Assembly (NCBI RefSeq): GCF_021261325.1 | Contig: NZ_JAJSBI010000015.1 | Span: forward strand, 62,001 to 126,000 | From: Streptomyces guryensis | Lineage (GTDB): Bacteria; Actinomycetota; Actinomycetes; Streptomycetales; Streptomycetaceae | Direction: 5' to 3' | Length of the DNA stretch: 64,000 bases | Shown: positions 36,504 to 44,836 of the stretch, piece after piece | Layout: every line of letters starts with the position of its first letter | Numbering within the stretch: the first letter of the stretch is position 1 | Notes under the pieces: generated by a model | Databases searched by the model: none | Seen by the model: the letters and a program-made list of their open reading frames with translations, nothing else | What the model was told of the DNA's origin: nothing | Position numbers and translations under genes: made by a program

Positions 36504-37904
36504 ATGCTGGACATACCCGCGCTGGGTCCGGCCGGACCCTACCGGACGCGGAACCGCATCACCGTGCCCGGCGCTTCGGGCACCCCGGCACTCCAGCTGT
36601 CGGCCGTGCCGGGCCTGGCCGTCTCCCACTGGATCGACCAGCTGCGCGCCGCCGCGCCGCTGCCCGCCGTGGAGATGGCGGACATCCTCGGCAAGGCCGC
36701 CGACGTCTTCGAGAACCACGAGGTCCTGGGAGAGGGACTTCAGGCCCACGAGCGGCGGGTCTCGGAACTGACGGGCACACCCCTGCCCGTCGTACGCGAG
36801 TGCGACCGGCTCATCACGACGACCCTGCGCGATCCGGTACGGATGCCCAGCGCGGCCCGGCCCACGGGCTGCGCGCCCCTCGGCACCGCCGTGCCGGACG
36901 CGCCGTGGGCCGGCGCCGTGTGGCGCCGCGCCGGAGACGTCCTCGCCGTGCAGGCGGCCGGCAACAGCCCGGGAGTGCACGCCATGTGGCCGGAGGCGCT
37001 GGTCCTCGGCTACCGCGTCGTCGTCCGCCCCTCCAACCGCGACCCGCTGACCCCGCTGCGACTGGTCAGCGCCCTGCGGGAGGCCGGGGTCCCGGCGACC
37101 CAGCTGGTCATGGCGCCCTGCGACCACGCCACGGCCCACCTGATCGTCGAGCGCTCGGACCGCGCCGTGGTGTACGGCGGCCAGGACGTCGTCGACAGGT
37201 ACCGCGACCGCGCGGACGTCCGGCTCCAGGGGCCGGGCCGCTCGAAACTGGTGGTGACCGCCGACGCGGACCGGCGCACCGGACTCGAACTCGCCCGCAC
37301 GGGCGCGCTGTACCACGCGGGAACCGCGTGCACCGCGACCACGGGTGTGCTCGTCGAACACGATCCGGCGGGGTTCGCCGCCGCACTGGCCGCCGCGCTC
37401 GGCACCGTGGCGCCGGCCCCTCCGCCGGACGACCAGGCCCTCCTGCCGTGCATGCCCGAGGACACCGCCGCCCGGCTGGTGGCGGCGGTCCTGGACCGGG
37501 CGTCGGAGGCGACCGTGCATCTGGCGCCGCGTGTCGAACGACTCGACGGCGAGGGCTCACCGGTGGCGGTGACGCCCGCGGTGGTGGAGCTGGGCTCCGC
37601 GAGGGACCCGCTGCTGTCGCACGAGATGCCCTTCCCCTGCGTGTGGGTCGCGCCGTTCGAGCGCGCCGCCGTGGACGTGCTCGACGGCTCCCTGGTGCTG
37701 GCGCTGCACACCGAGGACCCAGGGCTGGTCGCCGAGGCCTCGGAGCTCGCCTCGGTCTCCAACATCCACCGGGGCAGGCCGACCTCGTGGACCCATCCGG
37801 ACGTACCGCACGACGGGTTTCTCGGCGAGTTCCTGATGCGCGCCAGGGGACTGGCCCTGGACGGACGGACCGCCGCACCCCGGCAGAACAGGAGTGAAAC
37901 ATGA
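36504..37904 (+). CDS. LuxC-like acyl/aryl reductase (aldehyde dehydrogenase superfamily)
   Basis: A 466-residue protein of the ALDH fold. Cofactor-binding region AVQAAGNSPGVHAMWPEALVLGYRVVVRPSN (~152-182) and catalytic Cys276 in YHAGTACTATTGV are evident. It resembles LuxC and GriC, which reduce an activated acyl group to an aldehyde with NADPH. The next gene overlaps it by 4 bp (ATGA at 37901-37904) and encodes a PaaK/GriD-like ligase. In grixazone synthesis the GriC-GriD pair is an aryl-carboxylic acid reductase. The same role is inferred here, probably on a shikimate-derived or cinnamic-type acid. Confidence 0.82.
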   Translation: MLDIPALGPAGPYRTRNRITVPGASGTPALQLSAVPGLAVSHWIDQLRAAAPLPAVEMADILGKAADVFENHEVLGEGLQAHERRVSELTGTPLPVVRECDRLITTTLRDPVRMPSAARPTGCAPLGTAVPDAPWAGAVWRRAGDVLAVQAAGNSPGVHAMWPEALVLGYRVVVRPSNRDPLTPLRLVSALREAGVPATQLVMAPCDHATAHLIVERSDRAVVYGGQDVVDRYRDRADVRLQGPGRSKLVVTADADRRTGLELARTGALYHAGTACTATTGVLVEHDPAGFAAALAAALGTVAPAPPPDDQALLPCMPEDTAARLVAAVLDRASEATVHLAPRVERLDGEGSPVAVTPAVVELGSARDPLLSHEMPFPCVWVAPFERAAVDVLDGSLVLALHTEDPGLVAEASELASVSNIHRGRPTSWTHPDVPHDGFLGEFLMRARGLALDGRTAAPRQNRSET

Positions 37905-39226
37905 AGATCAATTCCCGTAGCGACCTCGACTTCATGGAGCGGATACAGCAGGAGGTGGCCGCTCACCGCCGGGCGTCCCCCTCGGACGACGCCTTCTACG
38001 CGTCGAAGCTGGCCGGTGTCTGGCACCGCGCGGAGCAGACGCCCGCCTACGCCTCGCTCGGCGCGTTCTCGATGCCGGCCTTCCTCGACCGGGGCGCGAC
38101 CTCGAAGGACGACCTCAAGAGCCGGCCGCTCGACTATCTGCGGGTACCGGTCGACGAGGGGTTGAAGTACTACCAGACCACGGGGACGACGGGGGCTCCC
38201 ACGCCCACGCCCCGCACGGCGCAGGACATGATCGCCAACACCGTGTCCGTCGCCGAGACCTGGCGCGCGCTGCTGGCGGACGGCGATCACCGCGCACTGA
38301 TCCTGCTGCCCTCGGACATCGTGCCCGTGGCCGATCTGATGGTCGGCGTCTGCGAGTTCCTGGGGATTCCCCACGTCAAGGCGTATCCGTACACCACCGG
38401 CATCTCCGACTGGGACCGCATCCTCGGGCTGTGGGAGGTGTTCCGGCCGACCGTGCTGTTCGTGGCGCCCGGTGTGCTGCTGGAGTTCTCCCAGGTCGTC
38501 AAGCGGCGCGGCCTGCTGGACCGGTTGAGCGAGTCCGTCGAACTCCTCATGCTGCTCGGGGAGGTGAGCACTCCCGAGCTGCGCACCATGGCCGGACGCT
38601 GGTGGAACGCGCGGGCCTACGACGCCAGTTACGGCAGTACGGAGAGCGGCACACTGGCCGCGTGCTGTGCGCGGGACCGGCTGCATCTGCTGCGCGGGGC
38701 CAACTACTTCGAGATCGCGGACGAGGACGGCATCGCACCGGCCCAGGCCGGACGCGAGGGCCGGCTCGTCGTGACCCCCCTCAACAACGACGCCCGTCCC
38801 CTGATCCGCCTCGACATGGGCGACGAGGTCTCCCTGAGCGACGGCTGCCCCTGCGGTGAGGACACCCTCGTGGTGACGGTCCACGGACGGGGCGGCGACG
38901 GAACCGAGATCAAGGGCAGCCGGGTTCGCACCCGCGACCTCGAAGGCCTCGTCTACGCCGGCGGCGAGGTCATGGGCTACCTGATCGAGGTCGACGAGGG
39001 CGGCACCTGGGCCCGGCTGCTGCTGGAGCGCGACCCGGGCACGGACCGGGACGCCGAGGCCGCCAGGAACGACCTCATCCAGCGGCGCACGGACGAGCAC
39101 CTCGGCTTCCGGTGGGACGAGGTCCGCTTCGTCAACCGGCTGCCGGTGACGACGAAGAGCGGCGGTTCCCAGAAGAGCTGGAAGCGCTCCAACTTCCGCG
39201 TGGTCGGCGAGGTGGTGCCGACATGA
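37901..39226 (+). CDS. PaaK/F390-synthetase-like adenylate-forming ligase (GriD-like)
   Basis: A 441-residue ANL enzyme. The P-loop is YYQTTGTTGAPTPTPRT (~89-105). The A5-type motif ASYGSTESGTLAA lies near 246, the acidic GDEVSLSDGCPCGEDT stretch with paired Cys is typical of PaaK-like enzymes, and the C-terminal lid ends TTKSGGSQKSWKRSNF with candidate catalytic Lys. It is translationally coupled on both sides (ATGA overlaps at 37901 and 39223). With the reductase upstream it probably activates and reduces an aryl acid. Confidence 0.85.
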   Translation: MKINSRSDLDFMERIQQEVAAHRRASPSDDAFYASKLAGVWHRAEQTPAYASLGAFSMPAFLDRGATSKDDLKSRPLDYLRVPVDEGLKYYQTTGTTGAPTPTPRTAQDMIANTVSVAETWRALLADGDHRALILLPSDIVPVADLMVGVCEFLGIPHVKAYPYTTGISDWDRILGLWEVFRPTVLFVAPGVLLEFSQVVKRRGLLDRLSESVELLMLLGEVSTPELRTMAGRWWNARAYDASYGSTESGTLAACCARDRLHLLRGANYFEIADEDGIAPAQAGREGRLVVTPLNNDARPLIRLDMGDEVSLSDGCPCGEDTLVVTVHGRGGDGTEIKGSRVRTRDLEGLVYAGGEVMGYLIEVDEGGTWARLLLERDPGTDRDAEAARNDLIQRRTDEHLGFRWDEVRFVNRLPVTTKSGGSQKSWKRSNFRVVGEVVPT

Positions 39227-40953
39227 CGTACGACGTGCTGCACGGCTCCTCCGGGGTCGTCTCCGGGGAGTCCGACCTGTGGTGCACCTACGCGGCCGTG
39301 CGGACCCTGCGCTGGCTCGACCGCGCCGGCGACCTGCCGGACCCACAGGCCGCCGCCGGTTTCCTCGCCTCGCGGCAGAACTCCGACGGCGGGTTCGCGT
39401 GGTCGCCCGGCATGAGCTCCGACGCCTGGGCCACCTACTACTGCACCCAGGCCATGGCGGATCTGCGCACCGGCGACCGGGCCGGGGCCGGCGCCAAGAG
39501 CTCCGCCTGGGTGTGGAGCGCCGCCCACCCGGACGGGGGGTTCGCGATGACCCCCGGTCAGGCATCGGACGTGTGGGCCACCTACTACGCCGTACGCACC
39601 CTCGTGGAGATCTACGGCGAGCAGCCGCCGAAGGCGCTGTTCGACTGGCTGGCGGCCCTGCAGGCCGAGGACGGCGGACTGGCCTGGAGCCCGGCCCATG
39701 CGAAGGACGGCGCCTGCGACGTGCGGGCCTGCTACTACGCGGTGACCGCCTGGCACACGGCCACCGGCGGCCGGGGCCCGCTGCCGTGGGACCGCGAGCG
39801 GCTGACGGGCTGGCTGAGGGACCGGCAGAGCACGGCGGGCGGGTTCACCTTCGGGGCGGGCGACGAGACGGACTGCCTGTGGGCCACGTTCCGGGCCAGC
39901 AGCGCCCTGAGCCGGCTCGACGAGACCCCGCGGGACCCGGCGGGCTGTGTGGCCTGGATCCTCGACCGGCTGGAGCCTGGCGGATCGTTCACCCGTTGGC
40001 CGGGCTACCCCGTGCCGGACGTGTGGGCCGCGTTCTGCGGGGTGGGAGCACTGCGCGAACTGGGGGCCCCGATCGACGGCGTCGCCGACGGTGTGGTCGA
40101 GACGGTGCTGTCCTTCCGCACGGAGCAGGGCGGCTTCACCTATCGCACTCCCGCGCTCGCCTCGGACGTGCTCACCACCTCCGCCCACCTGATGGCCCGC
40201 CGCTTCTCGGACACCGGCGAGCACGACGCCCTGCGGTGGACGGAGAGCTGCGTGCTGCCGAACGAGAACGGAATCATGTACATGCCCGGCCGGGGCAGTG
40301 AGGTGCGGTGCACCCTCTGGGCCCTGTCGGCGGGGGCGTTCGAGGACGACGCCCCGGCCCGCGACCGCATCGCGGACTGGCTCACCGGTGCCATCCAGAA
40401 CCCCGACGGCGGATTCGGGTACTGGGAGGGCCGCGCGTCGGACATGGTGTCGACGTGCGCGGCCGCCGAGATCCTGCACCGGACGGGCGGGACCTCCGGC
40501 GCCGCCGGCCTGCGGGACGTGGCCGGGTTCGTGGGGGACTGTGCGACCGCACCCGGCGAGTACGCCAACGTGCCCGGCGGCCGGGCCGCGCTGCGCAGCA
40601 CCCTGCAGGCGCTCAGGGCGCTGAACCGGGCGGCCGGGGCCGACAGCGCCCTCGTCGCCGAGGCGCTCGCCCGGCACCGGGTCCGCGGCGGCGGATTCGC
40701 GAACGAGGGCAACCGGGTCCCCGATCTGCTGAGCACCTACGAAGCAGTGCTGGCTGCGGACACGTTCGGCCTCCAGTGGGACGCGGGCCATCTGACGAAG
40801 TTCCTGGACAGCGTGCGCGCACCGGACGCCGGATTCGCCTGGACCCCGCTGATGGCGACGAGCGGCGGCCCGCTCGCGGACTGCCTGGGGCGGCGTCTGG
40901 AGCTGCGGCTGTCGCCCGAGCGGCAGGCACTGCCCCCGCTGACCCTCTCGTGA
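39223..40953 (+). CDS. toroid protein of prenyltransferase/squalene-cyclase repeats
   Basis: A 576-residue protein built almost wholly of ~50-residue repeats. Each has a turn of the type DGGF.W (NSDGGFAW, HPDGGFAM, AEDGGLAW, TEQGGFTY, NPDGGFGYW, APDAGFAW) followed after a short gap by a helix of the type SDVWATYYAVRTL. About ten copies are visible, enough for a closed alpha-alpha barrel. There is no DXDD motif of class II terpene cyclases and no clear zinc triad of protein prenyltransferase beta subunits. It is coupled to the ligase upstream (ATGA). Its role in the cluster is unknown; a cyclase-like or scaffolding function on a carrier- or CoA-bound intermediate is speculation. Confidence 0.85.
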   Translation: MTYDVLHGSSGVVSGESDLWCTYAAVRTLRWLDRAGDLPDPQAAAGFLASRQNSDGGFAWSPGMSSDAWATYYCTQAMADLRTGDRAGAGAKSSAWVWSAAHPDGGFAMTPGQASDVWATYYAVRTLVEIYGEQPPKALFDWLAALQAEDGGLAWSPAHAKDGACDVRACYYAVTAWHTATGGRGPLPWDRERLTGWLRDRQSTAGGFTFGAGDETDCLWATFRASSALSRLDETPRDPAGCVAWILDRLEPGGSFTRWPGYPVPDVWAAFCGVGALRELGAPIDGVADGVVETVLSFRTEQGGFTYRTPALASDVLTTSAHLMARRFSDTGEHDALRWTESCVLPNENGIMYMPGRGSEVRCTLWALSAGAFEDDAPARDRIADWLTGAIQNPDGGFGYWEGRASDMVSTCAAAEILHRTGGTSGAAGLRDVAGFVGDCATAPGEYANVPGGRAALRSTLQALRALNRAAGADSALVAEALARHRVRGGGFANEGNRVPDLLSTYEAVLAADTFGLQWDAGHLTKFLDSVRAPDAGFAWTPLMATSGGPLADCLGRRLELRLSPERQALPPLTLS

Positions 40954-40963
40954 AAGGCGCATC

Positions 40964-41410
40964 GTGCCGACCGTCGAAGTGAACAGCACCCCGCTGACCC
41001 CCTCCGCCCGGCTGAAGGCCGCGCTGCGCCTCACCCGGTGGATGGCGGCACACGGTTCGAACGCCGCTCACGTCGTCGTCTCCTTCCGCACGGACGAGCC
41101 CATGACGTACTTCGCCGGCGGGATGCCACAGACGACCTACCAGGACGACGCGAGCCAGGGCAGGCACGCCCGTTGGGCGGCCGTCGTGTGCCACGTCCAT
41201 CCCGACCGCGACCACGCGTACCGGGCCGAGCTGGCCGAGGAGATCCGGGAGGCGCTCGGTCTCGACGCCGACACCGCCCACCTGATGGTCCGGTTCGAAC
41301 CCACCCGGCCCGACCGGGTCTTCCACCTGGACTCGGGGGCGATGACGAGCGGCGGCCGGCAAACGGCCGACCGCGGACAAGAGAAAGGTCTCCGACATGC
41401 ACACCACTGA
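40964..41410 (+). CDS. tautomerase-superfamily-like protein
   Basis: A 148-residue protein starting at a GTG (40964) behind GAAAGG. Met is followed directly by Pro (MPTVEVNSTPLTPSARLKAA), and two beta-alpha-beta units are visible (AHVVVSFRTDEPMTYFAG; AVVCHVHPDRDHAY...AHLMVRF). Pro at position 2 and this repeat resemble MIF/4-oxalocrotonate-tautomerase-type enzymes, where the N-terminal Pro is the catalytic base. The C-terminal ~25 residues are disordered and overlap the carrier-protein start by 14 bp. Role unknown; keto-enol isomerisation is inferred. Confidence 0.55.
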   Translation: MPTVEVNSTPLTPSARLKAALRLTRWMAAHGSNAAHVVVSFRTDEPMTYFAGGMPQTTYQDDASQGRHARWAAVVCHVHPDRDHAYRAELAEEIREALGLDADTAHLMVRFEPTRPDRVFHLDSGAMTSGGRQTADRGQEKGLRHAHH

Positions 41411-41768
41411 CCAGACCACGGCACAGACCCCGGCACAGACCGCAGCACAGACCCCGGCGCAGACCACGGACCGGACCGCCGGCGGCACCCCCGAACTCGC
41501 CGCCGACCGCGCCGAGATCGGCGCGCGCGTCCGGGCGGTCCTCGACAGGCGCTTCGGCGATGCCGCCAAGTCACTGGCCACGGACGCGGACCTCACCGAC
41601 GCGCTGCCGGGGTTCGACAGTCTCGCGGCCCTCGAGTACGTCAACGCCGTCGAGCACGAGTTCGGCATCGAGGTCGACTTCGTCGGCGACGACGTTCGCC
41701 ACTGGTTCAGCACCCTGGGCCGGACCGTCGAGTACGTGCGCGAGAGCATCGAGGACCAGGCGGCATGA
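41397..41768 (+). CDS. stand-alone acyl/aryl carrier protein
   Basis: A 123-residue protein. The first 30 residues are low-complexity Thr/Gln/Ala repeats (AQTPAQTAAQTPAQT). Residues ~38-120 form a four-helix carrier domain with the phosphopantetheine site Ser75 in LPGFDSLAALEYVNAVEHEFGIEVD. The F-D-S-L variant is used by many aryl and acyl carriers. An AAAGG ribosome site precedes it. It overlaps the following AMP-ligase gene by 4 bp, so that ligase is its likely loading enzyme. Confidence 0.9.
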   Translation: MHTTDQTTAQTPAQTAAQTPAQTTDRTAGGTPELAADRAEIGARVRAVLDRRFGDAAKSLATDADLTDALPGFDSLAALEYVNAVEHEFGIEVDFVGDDVRHWFSTLGRTVEYVRESIEDQAA

Positions 41769-42784
41769 CGGACGCGACGGCTCGTACGGCGGGCTCCCGC
41801 ACCGGGGGCCACGGGGAGATCCACTTCGACACCTCCGGCAGTACCGGAGCGGCACAGCGCTGGTTCCGGCTTCCGCGCCAGATGGAGCGTGAGGTGGAAC
41901 TGGTCGGCACCGGTCTCGTCGGCACGGTCGACCGCGTGGTCAACTACGCCCCGCCGCGGCACCTGTTCGGCGCCCTGTTCGGGCAGTGGCTGCCGCACAT
42001 GGCGGAGGTCCCCGTCCACCAGGCGTGGACCGACCCGTTCGCGCCCCTGCCGGTCCGGCCCGGCGAGAGGGTCCTGGCCGTCTGCATCCCGATGGCCTGG
42101 GACCTGCTGCGCCGCGGCCTGCCGGTGCTGGAACGCGCGCGCTCGGTCGTCGCCCTGCACAGCTCGGCTGCCCCGCCACCCGCCGCCCGGGGGCTGGTCC
42201 GCCGAGCCGCCCCACTGCTGCGGGCGCACGAGATCCTGGGGTCGACCGAGACCGGGGGCGTCGCCCACCGGCCGATCCTCCCCGGGGCTGGCGACGCCGG
42301 CCAGTGGCAGGCCTTCAGCGACGTGTCCTTCGTCCGCGACACGGATCCGCCGCCCGCGGGGGCGGAGGAACTGGTGGTCCGCAGCCCACGCCTGGCCCGA
42401 CCGGAGAGCGGAACACGGCCGCCCGACCGGTGGGCCACGGGCGACCTGGTGGAATTCACCGGCCCCAGTGCCTTCCGGCTCATCGGACGCAGCAGTTCCC
42501 TCATCAAGGTGAACGGGGTCAAGGTTCATCTCGCCGGGGTCGACGAGCGGCTGAGCGCCCTCCTGCCCAGGATGGAATGCGCCGCGCTGCCGCTGCCCGA
42601 GGACTCGATCGCCGGAGAGGGATACGTGGTCTTCTTCTCCCCTCGAAGCCACGCCGTGGACGTGGCGGACATCAGGGCGGCCCTCCGGGATTTCCCGGGG
42701 CCGTCCCGGATCGTGGAAGTGGCTGACATTCCACGGACGCCGACCGGAAAACCGGACCGTGATGCGCTGCTGGCGCATCTCTAG
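41765..42784 (+). CDS. compact AMP-dependent acyl/aryl ligase
   Basis: A 339-residue ANL enzyme, about 150-200 residues shorter than standard members. Core motifs are kept: P-loop HFDTSGSTGAAQR (~20-32), A5 EILGSTETGGVAHR (~158), A7 WATGDLVEF (~222), A8 GRSSSLIKVNGVKV (~240) and the C-terminal Lys329 in RTPTGKPDRD. The N-terminal subdomain is missing. Similar short ligases occur in aryl-polyene-type clusters. Overlap with the carrier gene (ATGA at 41765) suggests it loads an aryl or acyl group onto that carrier. Confidence 0.83.
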   Translation: MTDATARTAGSRTGGHGEIHFDTSGSTGAAQRWFRLPRQMEREVELVGTGLVGTVDRVVNYAPPRHLFGALFGQWLPHMAEVPVHQAWTDPFAPLPVRPGERVLAVCIPMAWDLLRRGLPVLERARSVVALHSSAAPPPAARGLVRRAAPLLRAHEILGSTETGGVAHRPILPGAGDAGQWQAFSDVSFVRDTDPPPAGAEELVVRSPRLARPESGTRPPDRWATGDLVEFTGPSAFRLIGRSSSLIKVNGVKVHLAGVDERLSALLPRMECAALPLPEDSIAGEGYVVFFSPRSHAVDVADIRAALRDFPGPSRIVEVADIPRTPTGKPDRDALLAHL

Positions 42785-42820
42785 CCGTCCGCCGCATCTC
42801 CAGCCGTCCGCCGCATCCCG
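42775..42820. repeat. 19-bp tandem duplication at the end of the ligase gene
   Basis: GCATCTCTAGCCGTCCGCC (42775-42793) is repeated with one change at 42794-42812, followed by a partial third unit GCATCCCG. The duplication includes the ligase stop region and part of the spacer before the SDR gene. Confidence 0.8.
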
Positions 42821-42910
42821 TTCCGGAAATCGGATCGGTCTGCCGGAGATCCGGCACCTCCCAAAAAACCCGCTCCCTTTCGACACGACGAATCATTGGA
42901 GGGTTCGACT

Positions 42911-43669
42911 CTGTCCAGGTTGATCGTGGTGACCGGCGCGAGCGCCGGCATCGGCAAGGCCACGGCGAAGCGGTTCGCCGAGAACGACGACAAGGTGATC
43001 CTGATCGCGCGTCAGGAGAAGCGGCTCGCACAGGCGGCGCGTGAGATCGAGTCGAGCGTGCCGGGAGCGGACGTGGAACCGCTCGTCCTCGACATGTCCG
43101 ACGCGGAGTCGGCCGGGATCCTGCGCGACCGTGCCGGTGCGGCGGAACTGCCCCTCGGCGGACTGCTGTGCTGCGCGGGCGCGGTCCCGGCGCCCGGGGA
43201 CAACGACGACGGCGATGTCGGGCCGGCCCTGACGGAATGGCAGGAGGCGTACCGGTCGAACGTCATGACCTCCGTCGTCGCCGTGGAGGGCCTGCTCCCC
43301 CTGATGACCGACGGCGGCAGCATCGTGCTGTACAGCTCGATCGCCGCCTACCGGGGATCCGGTGGGACGGGCGGGTACGGCGCCGCGAAGGCGGCCCTCC
43401 ACAGTTACGTCCACACCCTCGCGACGCGCCTGGGGCCGCGCGGCATCAGCGCCAACGCGATCGCGCCCGGATACGTAGCCGACACCGACCTCTTCGGCGG
43501 CAGCCTCCCGGCCGCGCGGGAGACCATGCTCGTCCGGCAGACCGCGCTGGGACGCGCGGGAGCCCCGGCGGACGTGGCGGAACTCGGTTTCTACCTGTGC
43601 TCGAAGGCCGGTGGCTACCTCACCTCACAGATTCTCCAGCTCAACGGCGGCTCTTCGCACGGCGTTTGA
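42911..43669 (+). CDS. short-chain dehydrogenase/reductase
   Basis: A 252-residue classical SDR: cofactor motif TGASAGIG near the N-terminus, catalytic Ser in VLYSSIAAY and Y-x-x-x-K in GYGAAKAA, plus N-A-I-A-P-G-Y. Similarity is greatest to FabG-like ketoreductases. No ATG or GTG fits. A perfect GGAGGG lies at 42898-42903, placing a CTG at 42911 at the ideal 7-nt distance. A TTG at 42896 overlaps the ribosome site itself, and a TTG at 42920 is 16 nt away. CTG initiation is therefore the best reading. It could supply the ketoreduction that the PKS lacks. Confidence 0.85.
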   Translation: MSRLIVVTGASAGIGKATAKRFAENDDKVILIARQEKRLAQAAREIESSVPGADVEPLVLDMSDAESAGILRDRAGAAELPLGGLLCCAGAVPAPGDNDDGDVGPALTEWQEAYRSNVMTSVVAVEGLLPLMTDGGSIVLYSSIAAYRGSGGTGGYGAAKAALHSYVHTLATRLGPRGISANAIAPGYVADTDLFGGSLPAARETMLVRQTALGRAGAPADVAELGFYLCSKAGGYLTSQILQLNGGSSHGV

Positions 43670-43748
43670 CGTGCCCGGCCGGCGTCCACGCCCCCTTCTT
43701 CGACCTTCCCCCCGTCGCCCCCGACCCGAGAAAGCACGGTGACCTGCC

Positions 43749-44801
43749 ATGAACTCCCGCGAACAGGCCGACGCACACGTCCGCGCCATGATGCGCTGGC
43801 ACTTCGACCCGGCCACGGGTTCCCGTTACTGGCTGGAGCGCCGCGACCGGCTGGGGTTCGACCCGGTCGAGGACGTGCGCTGCGTCGACGATCTGCTGAG
43901 GTTCCCCAACCTGGTGGACGAACTCCGGGACGTTCCGGTCGAGGACCTGATCCCCCGCGGCCTGGATCCGACGGAGGAGGTGACCGCCGTGTACGAGAGC
44001 GGTGGCACCACCGGTGCCCCCAAGCGCTTCGTCATGTTCGAGAGCTGGTTCGACCGGTACATGGCCTGGGAGGACTCCCACCACCCCGACGACGGCACGG
44101 GACACACGCTGGCCGTGGCGCCCAGCGGCCCCCACATGCTCGGCGAGTACTCCAGGAGGATCGCCCGGGCCAGGGGCGGGATCCGGTTCTCCATCGACCT
44201 GGATCCCCGCTGGGTGAAGCGTCTCATGGCCGCCGGGGACACCGCCGCCGCCGGCGCCTACGTCGACCACCTCGTCGACCAGGCCGAGCTGATCCTGCGC
44301 TCGCAGGACATCGCGTTCCTGATCACCACGCCACCGCTCCTGGCCCGCCTGGCCGAACGGGCCGAGGTCCGCGCGCTGATCCAGGAGAAGGTCCGCCTGG
44401 TGATCTGGACCGGAGCGCACATGGACGCCGACACCCTGGACTACCTGTCCACGGAGTTCTTCCCCAAGGCGCGCTTCAGGGGGTCGTACGGCAGCACCTC
44501 CGTCCTCAGCGGCACCGTGCAGCGCCCCGACCCGGAGGGCACCGGCGACGTGGTCTTCGACTCGTACGCCCCGTTCGTCCTGTACCGGGTTGTCGATCCC
44601 TCCTCGGGCCGGCCGGTCGAGTTCGGCTCGGAGGGGGCCGTGGTCATGAACCACCTGACCGAGTACGGCCTCGTGCCCAACAGCCTCGAACGCGACCTGG
44701 CCGTACGGGTCCCCAGCCCCACGGGAGTCGGGGACTCCCTGCGCAACGTCCGGCCGCTCGCCGAAGCGGACGGCCGCAAGCTCGTCGAGGGCGTCTACTA
44801 G
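43749..44801 (+). CDS. EhpF-like adenylate-forming enzyme
   Basis: A 350-residue ANL-type protein. It starts with a helical leader (MRWHFDPATGSRYWLERRDRLGFDP), then DELRDVPVEDLIPRGL and the P-loop VYESGGTTGAPKR (~77-89). GSYGSTSVLSG near 240 corresponds to the A5 region. The C-terminal lid domain is much reduced. The pattern matches what I recall of EhpF from the griseoluteic acid pathway, which activates a phenazine carboxylate for reduction. No phenazine genes are present here, so it probably activates another aromatic acid. Confidence 0.75.
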   Translation: MNSREQADAHVRAMMRWHFDPATGSRYWLERRDRLGFDPVEDVRCVDDLLRFPNLVDELRDVPVEDLIPRGLDPTEEVTAVYESGGTTGAPKRFVMFESWFDRYMAWEDSHHPDDGTGHTLAVAPSGPHMLGEYSRRIARARGGIRFSIDLDPRWVKRLMAAGDTAAAGAYVDHLVDQAELILRSQDIAFLITTPPLLARLAERAEVRALIQEKVRLVIWTGAHMDADTLDYLSTEFFPKARFRGSYGSTSVLSGTVQRPDPEGTGDVVFDSYAPFVLYRVVDPSSGRPVEFGSEGAVVMNHLTEYGLVPNSLERDLAVRVPSPTGVGDSLRNVRPLAEADGRKLVEGVY

Positions 44802-44836
44802 GGACGCTCCGCTCGCAGGAGGGAGGAGCAGTAGTC

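Noticed and set aside
39223..40953. Class II terpene cyclase (squalene-hopene cyclase type)
   Set aside because: No DXDD motif and no prenyl-diphosphate genes nearby; only the repeat fold is shared.
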